A program made the translations under genes and the position numbers. Positions 7,943-12,664 of a DNA stretch of 12,664 nucleotides are shown piece after piece (positions within the stretch are counted from its first letter, which is position 1; each line of letters opens with the position of its first letter). The notes beneath the pieces are model-generated. The model was not told the DNA's origin and did not search any database. It worked only from the letters and a program-made list of their open reading frames with translations. This stretch comes from Clostridiaceae bacterium (GTDB lineage: Bacteria; Bacillota; Clostridia; Acetivibrionales; DTU013). Location of the stretch: NCBI GenBank assembly GCA_012799845.1, contig JAAZKL010000029.1, positions 1 through 12,664 on the forward strand, read 5' to 3'.

Positions 7943-8668
7943 TCAAAATGTGCTGCGTCTTCCCCTTGCGGCCGCCGTCCTCTTCCTTCCTCCCGTCAGC
8001 ATTACCGAGTATATGATACAGCACGCGACAATGAGCCATAATATGCCCCATACTACCGCCGGGATATGGGTCATCTTCTCCAGCTGTACAGCGTCAGTGG
8101 TCGCACGGGAAGCTCCCCAGCCCGGTACGATACCGAGCTTCCGGTTGATCTCCAGGAGTATGGTATCGACAAAAGTGTCATAGACCGCATAGGTAACGCC
8201 GACCACTCCTATTATGTCAACGACCCAGTCATATACCTTGTCATTTTTCAGCATGTAGATGATCAATGCCAGTCCGGCGAAAATCGCTGCGTAGATGATC
8301 GTGAAGAGTGATTTCCCGTAGGCAATCGACATACCCAGCAGCAATATTGCCGAAGCGCCAAGTATATATTTCCCGGCGAAGGTTTTTTTCAGCTTCAGGA
8401 TAAGCAGCGCGAAAAGAACGCTGCCCAGGTAGCCTCCGCTCGCGATCAGGAACGAAGAAAACCCGCTTTTGGCAAGCGTGATCGCATAACCGCTCTCGTC
8501 GAGATTTATGCTGAAACCCGTGATCCCGTACCCGAAAATCACGGCCATAATAGAATGGCCCAGTTCATGCAGGAATACCGAGAAAATCTTCAAAGGCTTT
8601 ATTATAATGGTATTCCACATGATCACTGCCGATACAAGTATGACCACATATCTTCCGCTATACTTCAT
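7943..8668 (-). CDS. M50B-type membrane metallopeptidase-like protein
   Basis: Encodes 241 residues from the preferred start, mostly hydrophobic with several membrane segments. HELGH at 34-38 (FSVFLHELGHSI) is the zinc-binding HExxH of site-2-type intramembrane peptidases. The later block YAVYDTFVDT (160-169), TTDA (190-193) and VVWGILWL (206-212) matches the pattern of the peptidase M50B-like family (PF13398 as I remember it). The tail is basic. The substrate is unknown and no partner gene marks it as a known sporulation or stress protease. It lies where Bacillus has spoIIP downstream of gpr, but it is not SpoIIP. The frame could start at 8716. A TATAAT box ending 10 nt upstream of that ATG would make it leaderless, and GGGGG lies 5 nt before the ATG at 8668, so I prefer 8668. 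ligA follows by 85 nt. Confidence 0.8.
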   Translation of the reverse strand: MKYSGRYVVILVSAVIMWNTIIIKPLKIFSVFLHELGHSIMAVIFGYGITGFSINLDESGYAITLAKSGFSSFLIASGGYLGSVLFALLILKLKKTFAGKYILGASAILLLGMSIAYGKSLFTIIYAAIFAGLALIIYMLKNDKVYDWVVDIIGVVGVTYAVYDTFVDTILLEINRKLGIVPGWGASRATTDAVQLEKMTHIPAVVWGILWLIVACCIIYSVMLTGGRKRTAAARGRRSTF

Positions 8669-8725
8669 TCCGACCCCCATGAGATTATAGAAAATATACC
8701 TCCCAAAAGAAATCATGCTTTTATA

Positions 8726-8754
8726 ATTATACTTCTTTCAGGTACCAAAATAAA
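8726..8754 (-). promoter_or_regulatory. Promoter for the M50B gene (and possibly ligA)
   Basis: The minus strand carries a perfect TATAAT (8726-8731) with a weak TTTATT (8749-8754) 17 nt upstream. The predicted start, around 8719, supports an internal start codon for the M50B gene. Confidence 0.5.
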
Positions 8755-8781
8755 GTCCGGAAATATTGCTCACATAAATAT

Positions 8782-8814
8782 CCGGCCGTGGCTTACATGC
8801 GTGTATCCGGCCGG
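8782..8814 (-). terminator. Putative terminator hairpin after gpr
   Basis: CCGGCCG (8782-8788) and CGGCCGG (8808-8814) are perfect inverted arms, with an inner TACA/TGTA pairing. On the minus strand the stem is followed by ATATTTATGT, a weak U-rich tract. Its position about 50 nt after the gpr stop suits a terminator, but the missing clean T-run keeps confidence moderate. Confidence 0.45.
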
Positions 8815-8816
8815 TG

Positions 8817-8882
8817 GCCCGACCCGGATCTGATTGATATGACGGCAGGTGTGCCCGACCCGGGTCTAATTGATATAACGGT
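8817..8882. repeat. 36-bp-period direct repeat across the gpr 3' end
   Basis: 8817-8845 and 8853-8881 are near copies: 26 of 29 positions agree, both starting GCCCGACCCGG. The right copy contains the last codons and TAG stop of gpr; the left copy lies downstream of the stop. The 36-nt offset is a multiple of three, so the left copy stays in the gpr frame, and the base matching the stop codon's T makes it CAG there. A partial tandem duplication of the gene end explains this best. Confidence 0.75.
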
Positions 8883-9867
8883 CGACGTCATCCAGGCCGA
8901 TACCCCTGTGGAGGGCAATATTCAGTCCGTTGGCGATTACCTTCGAAACCCTTCTTACCACATCGTCGATTTCCTTTGGCGTGACGATCAGGTTGCCGGA
9001 GTATGGGTCAAGCACCTCGCGTATAAGGCCGTATTTCTCCTCCCTGTCGATGCTCTTCAGCATATTGTAAAACTCCGTCCCCTGCTGCGCCTGCCCGATC
9101 AGGCTGTCCAACACCATATCGATGGCGTCATTCGCCATGGTGGCTGCATCCAGTACAGTCGGAACGCCTATCGCAAGGACCGGTATGCCCAGCGTATCCC
9201 TGGAAAGCTCCATCCTTTTGTTGCCGACGCCGGAACCAGGAGCTATGCCCGTATCCGCGATCTGTATGGTCGTGTTCACTCTTTCGATCTTCCTTGCAGC
9301 CAGTGCATCGATGGCTATAACATAATCGGGTCGTATCCTGTCGATTATTCCCTTCACTATCTCTCCCGTCTCTATCCCTGTGATGCCCAGGACCCCCGGC
9401 GCGACAGCGCAAACAGGCCTGACGCCTTCATCCACCTGGTCCGGCAGATATTCAAGCAAATGCCTGGTCACCATCAAATTCGATACTACCTTCGGGCCAA
9501 GCGCGTCAGGAGTGACATTCCAGTTCCCCAGCCCGACCACCAGCGTCAGGGTCCTGTCATTCAGCTTCATTATACGTGTCAGTTCCCCGGCAAGCGCCCT
9601 GCAGGTATCTTCGTACAGGTCACGATCATTTTCCCTCAGCCCCGGTACCTCGAGAGTGATGTAATTGCCCATTGGTTTTCCTATGGAAACCTCACCGGTG
9701 CGGGACGTGACCCGGACCCTCGTGATCTTGATGCGCTCATCCCCGTCATTCTCCAGTTCCACACCGGGGATGTCCTGCTGCTCCTTCTGCTCTCTGACCG
9801 CTTTCTCCCGCAGAAGCTCATGAGCCTCCAGGGTCAGATCCGTCCTTACATTTCGCAGTTCCGCCAT
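8866..9867 (-). CDS. gpr: Germination protease GPR
   Basis: A 333-residue protease that degrades small acid-soluble spore proteins when spores germinate. It is made in the forespore as an inactive zymogen. VGLGNWNVTPDALGP and AIDALAARKIERVNTT are family signatures. Asp121 and Asp187 are 66 residues apart, exactly the spacing of the two catalytic aspartates (127 and 193) of the Bacillus megaterium enzyme. The N-terminus NVRTDLTLEA (6-15) resembles the region where the propeptide is cut, so the propeptide would be short, about nine residues. GGGGAGAG lies 6 nt before the ATG at 9867. The frame also opens upstream to 10023, but that part overlaps the rpsT promoter and does not look like protein. 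Position next to rpsT and holA matches Bacillus. No convincing SigG promoter was found. The gene end carries a duplicated segment. Confidence 0.95.
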   Translation of the reverse strand: MAELRNVRTDLTLEAHELLREKAVREQKEQQDIPGVELENDGDERIKITRVRVTSRTGEVSIGKPMGNYITLEVPGLRENDRDLYEDTCRALAGELTRIMKLNDRTLTLVVGLGNWNVTPDALGPKVVSNLMVTRHLLEYLPDQVDEGVRPVCAVAPGVLGITGIETGEIVKGIIDRIRPDYVIAIDALAARKIERVNTTIQIADTGIAPGSGVGNKRMELSRDTLGIPVLAIGVPTVLDAATMANDAIDMVLDSLIGQAQQGTEFYNMLKSIDREEKYGLIREVLDPYSGNLIVTPKEIDDVVRRVSKVIANGLNIALHRGIGLDDVDRYIN

Positions 9868-9989
9868 TGATATCTCTCCCCTGGCATAATGCCATTTGTT
9901 TAATGCAATTTGTTTTTGAAATGTGCCATGATGTAGTGTTTCACAAAAATCACGGAAAAATGAGCAGAAAATGATCATTATTATTGTCC

Positions 9990-10018
9990 TTGCTTTTTGA
10001 AAATGTTCGTGGTAGAAT
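9990..10018 (+). promoter_or_regulatory. SigA-type promoter for rpsT
   Basis: TTGCTT (9990-9995), a 17-nt spacer and TAGAAT (10013-10018). The start would be near 10025, leaving a leader of about 35 nt. A 10-bp perfect palindrome, AATGATCATT (9970-9979), lies just upstream of the -35 box and may be chance. Confidence 0.65.
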
Positions 10019-10044
10019 ATCACATGTTGAAAAAATCTGACCGC

Positions 10045-10050
10045 AGGAGG
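10045..10050 (+). promoter_or_regulatory. Strong ribosome binding site selecting a TTG start for rpsT
   Basis: A perfect AGGAGG lies 8 nt before TTG at 10059. An in-frame GTG at 10050 overlaps this site and cannot be used with it. S20 proteins typically begin MANxKSAxKR, which fits TTG as the first codon. Confidence 0.85.
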
Positions 10051-10058
10051 TGAAAAGT

Positions 10059-10325
10059 TTGGCTAATACAAAATCTGCTGCTAAAAGAGTTTTGGTAATA
10101 AAGAAAAAGACTCTCAGGAACAACATGAAAAAGTCGGCTCTCAGGACTTCCATCAAGAAGTGCAGGGAAGCCATTGCAGCAAACAGCGAGTCGGCACAGG
10201 ATATTTTGAAAGACACTATAAAAGCTATAGACAAAGCAGCATCAAAGAACATACTTCACAAAAACACCGCTGCGAGAAGGAAATCACAGCTGGTAAGGGC
10301 GTTCAATGCTGCAGCAGGCAAGTAA
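10059..10325 (+). CDS. rpsT: 30S ribosomal protein S20
   Basis: An 88-residue, lysine- and arginine-rich helical protein that binds 16S rRNA early in assembly of the small subunit. The sequence M(TTG)ANTKSAAKRVLVIKKK, followed by RTSIKKCREAI and ending KSQLVRAFNAAAGK, is diagnostic for S20 and of normal length. The start is TTG, set by the upstream AGGAGG. The gene is transcribed against gpr and holA on both sides, with its own promoter and terminator, the same orientation pattern as in Bacillus subtilis. In E. coli rpsT also starts with UUG and S20 limits its own translation; similar control here is possible but not shown. Confidence 0.96.
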   Translation: MANTKSAAKRVLVIKKKTLRNNMKKSALRTSIKKCREAIAANSESAQDILKDTIKAIDKAASKNILHKNTAARRKSQLVRAFNAAAGK

Positions 10326-10365
10326 TTCCCGCAGTCGGAACGTTTAATCATACTTGATCATAAAC

Positions 10366-10428
10366 AAAAAATAAAAAAAGCGCGAGCATCAAATGGACAA
10401 CTCCAGGCGGCCGGGCTTTTTTATTTTT
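10366..10428 (+). terminator. A/T-stem terminator between convergent rpsT and holA
   Basis: An A-rich arm ending GC (10366-10381) can pair with GC followed by six T, A and five T (10415-10428), enclosing a 33-nt loop that contains a small TGGA-CAAC-TCCA hairpin. The near symmetry means either strand presents a T-run after a stem, so it may stop both rpsT and holA transcripts. The long loop is atypical. Confidence 0.5.
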
Positions 10429-10552
10429 GGCAGTTTGCTTATCTCTCGCAAGCCTGTTATAGCAATTGTTTTGCAGACAGTCCTGAGACAAGGGTAGTTT
10501 TGCAGATGATTTTTTGACAGAAATTATTTCGTAAATAAACCGGCTATAAGGA
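10429..10552. other. Intergenic stretch after holA, nothing recognised
   Basis: This 124-nt AT-leaning gap sits between the convergent terminator and the holA stop codon. I see only short, weak inverted repeats (for example TTGC/GCAA near 10436-10452), and no open frame or RNA gene signature. Confidence 0.4.
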
Positions 10553-11641
10553 TCACTTTGTCGAAAGGCTTGTGATCAAAAGTTCTACGGCCGCCCTGTC
10601 CTTCAGCCTGCCATTCTTCACCGCCAGGTCCAGTTCCAGTCCCGTCTCGACAGCCCTTCTGAGGCTGTCCATGTCAAAGCCGGCAGCCTGCCTGATTATT
10701 TTTCCGGCTATGAAAGGGGGCAATTTGAAAAATGAAGCTATCTCATTCTTCCCTGCGCCTTCCCTGACCATCAGCTTTGTCTGGATCAGCTGCCTGAACT
10801 GCCTGGCAATCATGAATGTGATCCTTGGCATGGGTTCCTTCAGCACAACCATATCATTCAGGATCGAAAGCGCAGAGCGGCTCTGTTTGGCCGCCAGAGC
10901 GTCAGTCAGGTCAAAGATCCTGCTTTTGATGGATCTTGTGCAGACCTTTGCGACATCTTCTTCATTTATCATTTTCCGATCCCCGGCATATGCGCACAGC
11001 TTGTTGAGTTCATTGAGCACATCATCCATGGACGGTTCACAGTATTCCACTATCATTGCAGCCGTCCTGGGCGACGCGTCATGCTGCATTTCCCTGAGCC
11101 TTTTTATCACCCATTCTGCCAGTTCATCGGGTTTTTTATAGTCAAACTGCACCACGAGCCCATGTTTTTCAACCAGGCCGACATACTTCAGTTTCCTGTT
11201 TATCTCTTTCTCGATAAAGACGAGACAGATATGCTCAGGCAGATCCTGCAAAAACCCGGCAAGTCCATCGGCATCCTTTCCCCTGCTCCTGGCGCCCTTT
11301 GCGGTTTTACCGGCATCCGCCGTATCTTCGTCAGCGTCGTCACTCTTCTTCCCTGATTTGAAAAGGCCTGAATCCCGTACTACGACCATCTTCCTGTCGC
11401 TGAAGACAGGATATGTCCGGCAGTTCTCGATTACCTGCGCCGGCGTCACCCTGCCGTTGAGGACTGCTTTGTTCAGCAGCTTGAACTCATCCCCCAGCAG
11501 TCTCTTCTCCATCTGCTCGCAGTAGTTCCTGATCAGGTATTCTTCAGGACCGAAGAAAAGGTAGAGCCTGCCTATGTTATTCTCTTTTATGGATTTCCAG
11601 AGCAATTTGTCGTTGCCGGCATACGGGTCTTTTGCTGCCAT
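10553..11641 (-). CDS. holA: DNA polymerase III subunit delta
   Basis: A 362-residue clamp-loader subunit that opens the sliding clamp during loading. RLYLFFGPEEYLIRNYCEQM (25-44) is the characteristic N-terminal segment. The region with TYPVFSDRKMVVVRD (76-90) and the later KSRIFDLTDALAAKQSRSALSILNDM part match HolA. An acidic then basic, low-complexity insert of about 30 residues (95-124: KSGKKSDDADEDTADAGKTA and on) splits the first domain and accounts for the slightly large size. The ATG at 11641 is preferred, but an in-frame TTG at 11650 with GGAAG 6 nt upstream is a real alternative that adds MGF to the front. It has its own promoter after comEC. The comEC-holA-rpsT-gpr order is conserved with Bacillus, which supports the call. 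Confidence 0.93.
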   Translation of the reverse strand: MAAKDPYAGNDKLLWKSIKENNIGRLYLFFGPEEYLIRNYCEQMEKRLLGDEFKLLNKAVLNGRVTPAQVIENCRTYPVFSDRKMVVVRDSGLFKSGKKSDDADEDTADAGKTAKGARSRGKDADGLAGFLQDLPEHICLVFIEKEINRKLKYVGLVEKHGLVVQFDYKKPDELAEWVIKRLREMQHDASPRTAAMIVEYCEPSMDDVLNELNKLCAYAGDRKMINEEDVAKVCTRSIKSRIFDLTDALAAKQSRSALSILNDMVVLKEPMPRITFMIARQFRQLIQTKLMVREGAGKNEIASFFKLPPFIAGKIIRQAAGFDMDSLRRAVETGLELDLAVKNGRLKDRAAVELLITSLSTK

Positions 11642-11674
11642 AAATCCCAACTCTCACTTCCGGTACTTTTCTTG

Positions 11675-11703
11675 ATTGTATCAATACGGCGGCGCATTTT
11701 CAA
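11675..11703 (-). promoter_or_regulatory. SigA-type promoter for holA
   Basis: On the minus strand TTGAAA (11698-11703) is 17 nt from TACAAT (11675-11680). Both hexamers differ from consensus at one position. It lies in the 87-nt gap between the comEC stop and the holA ATG, so holA need not depend on comEC transcription. Confidence 0.7.
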
Positions 11704-11728
11704 GGTAGAGACTCGCCCGCGGTATCGT

Positions 11729-12664
11729 TTACTCATCTATGGTGCCCCTGATGCGGATCCTTTTCCCGTCGCTCTGCAGAAACACCGCCCCGGATTCATC
11801 TGTCCGGAAATACTTTATCCCCCTGTCTTCAAGCAGTCTGAGTACTTTCTTCGAAGGATGCCCGAAGTTGTTCCTGCCTGTGCTTATCACTGCGGCCGCG
11901 GGATCGACCATTTCCAGGAATACTTCGCTCGTCGAAGTGCCGGAACCATGATGCCCAATTTTTATGACATCCGCATCCAGCCATTGTGCCGATGGCGAAT
12001 CCACAAGCCTTTCCTCGACTGTTTTCTCCGCATCGGCCATAAAAAGGACCGATGTCTTGCCATAACTCAGCCTCAAAACCAGCGACGTATCGTTGAGCGA
12101 ATCCTCATCCGCCCTGCACCGGGCTTCAGGATTCAGGACATGCATTACGGTGCGGCTGTCCAGGTTTATCACCATGCCGTTGGAGCATCTTGTCACAGGT
12201 ATGCCCCTGCTTTCCGCCAGTTCCAGCAGTTCCGCGAAGCATGCCTCGTCATCGAGCGACGGTATGATGAGCCGTCCGACACTCAGGATTTCCATGACAT
12301 CCATGAGCCCCTGCATATGATCGGAATGGGCATGGGTGGCTATGACAGCATCAAGGCTTGCAGTTCCGCTGTCCAGCAGGAACGGCACCACCGTCAGTTC
12401 CCCGACTCCTGAATCCACATCCGGGTTGTTGCTGCCTCCTCCGTCGATCAGGACCGTCCTGCCGCTTCCTGTCCTGATGAAAGCACAGTCCCCCTGGCCT
12501 ACATCAAGAAATACCACTTCAAGACAGGCCGGCCTGATGACATACATGAGGCAGACCGCTGCCGCAAGCAGCAATACCGCAGATACATGTTTTGGTTTCA
12601 CCCTGATACCTTTCAGCGGCGCATACCAGATCAGGTATAACACGACTGAATAATACGCAATAAC
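11729..12664 (-). CDS. comEC: ComEC/Rec2-type DNA uptake channel, C-terminal part only
   Basis: The frame is open from the right edge of the window to a TAA at 11729 (311 residues visible); the N-terminal and channel domains lie outside. The first 45 residues visible are hydrophobic with a basic break, ending in a membrane segment (VSAVLLLAAAVCLMYVI). A metallo-beta-lactamase domain follows: VVFLDVGQGDCAFI (50-63), LIDGGG (72-77), the metal motif THAHSDH (110-116), NDTSLVLRLSYG (191-202), MADAE (209-213) and GHHGS (237-241). In competent bacteria ComEC carries transforming DNA across the membrane, and this domain is thought to degrade the non-transported strand. A GTG at 12643 could make the visible part look like a free-standing hydrolase, but the frame continues upstream with membrane-like residues (VIAYYSVVLYLIWY), so a truncated view of ComEC is better. 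holA follows, as in Bacillus. Confidence 0.9.
   Translation of the reverse strand, partial: VIAYYSVVLYLIWYAPLKGIRVKPKHVSAVLLLAAAVCLMYVIRPACLEVVFLDVGQGDCAFIRTGSGRTVLIDGGGSNNPDVDSGVGELTVVPFLLDSGTASLDAVIATHAHSDHMQGLMDVMEILSVGRLIIPSLDDEACFAELLELAESRGIPVTRCSNGMVINLDSRTVMHVLNPEARCRADEDSLNDTSLVLRLSYGKTSVLFMADAEKTVEERLVDSPSAQWLDADVIKIGHHGSGTSTSEVFLEMVDPAAAVISTGRNNFGHPSKKVLRLLEDRGIKYFRTDESGAVFLQSDGKRIRIRGTIDE

Noticed and set aside
8788..9870. A 360-codon open frame on the plus strand
   Set aside because: It lies antisense to gpr, whose family signatures are unmistakable. Its product has no recognisable domain, and the frame merely mirrors gpr codon bias. Its visible internal repeat comes from the 36-bp DNA duplication.
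9868..9960. Forespore SigG promoter for gpr
   Set aside because: CATTAAA, CATTATG and CATTTCA are present on the minus strand, but none has a proper -35 partner at 16-18 nt, so no site is claimed.
11729..12643. Free-standing metallo-beta-lactamase hydrolase starting at GTG 12643
   Set aside because: The frame stays open to the window edge with hydrophobic residues upstream, there is no ribosome site before the GTG, and synteny with holA points to the ComEC C-terminus.
1..12664. A novel defence, mobile or biosynthetic system
   Set aside because: Every well-supported gene belongs to a known housekeeping, sporulation or competence family or is a small conserved-type protein. No transposase, integrase, terminal repeats or clustered unknown genes were seen.

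Overview
The window is an ordinary chromosomal stretch of an anaerobic, endospore-forming Firmicute, most likely a member of Clostridia; I cannot name the genus. The evidence is a germination protease gene (gpr), strong AGGAGG-type ribosome binding sites, SigA-type promoters (TTGACT-N18-TATAAT and similar), mixed GC content near one half, and the order comEC - holA - rpsT (opposite strand) - gpr, which matches the conserved Bacillus/Clostridium cluster. A corrinoid-activator-type iron-sulfur ASKHA protein also fits an anaerobe.

Layout, left to right. (1) 1-2219, minus strand: a two-gene unit of a small zinc-ribbon protein followed by a RACo/DUF4445-type [2Fe-2S] ASKHA protein that runs off the left edge. 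(2) 2220-2478: a divergent promoter region. (3) 2479-5746, plus strand: gltX (glutamyl-tRNA synthetase) then glnS (glutaminyl-tRNA synthetase), closed by a strong intrinsic terminator at 5806-5843. (4) 5890-8716, minus strand: an M50B-type membrane metallopeptidase-like gene followed by ligA (NAD-dependent DNA ligase) of an unusual lineage with several active-site substitutions. (5) 8866-9867, minus strand: gpr. Its 3' end carries an in-frame 36-bp-period duplication and a hairpin. (6) 10059-10325, plus strand: rpsT with a TTG start. (7) 10553-12664, minus strand: comEC (3' part only, cut by the right edge) and then holA with its own promoter.

Most genes are housekeeping: aminoacylation, replication and repair, ribosome assembly, spore germination and DNA uptake. 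Direct GlnRS beside GluRS suggests that Gln-tRNA can be made without the amidotransferase route usual in Gram-positive bacteria. I found no CRISPR array, insertion sequence, tRNA, rRNA or phage remnant, and no evidence of a novel multi-gene system. The points most worth a second look are the altered LigA active site, the repeat that overlaps the gpr stop codon, a triplicated 14-bp element upstream of ligA, and the UUG start of rpsT. No gene-free stretch exceeds 300 bases.
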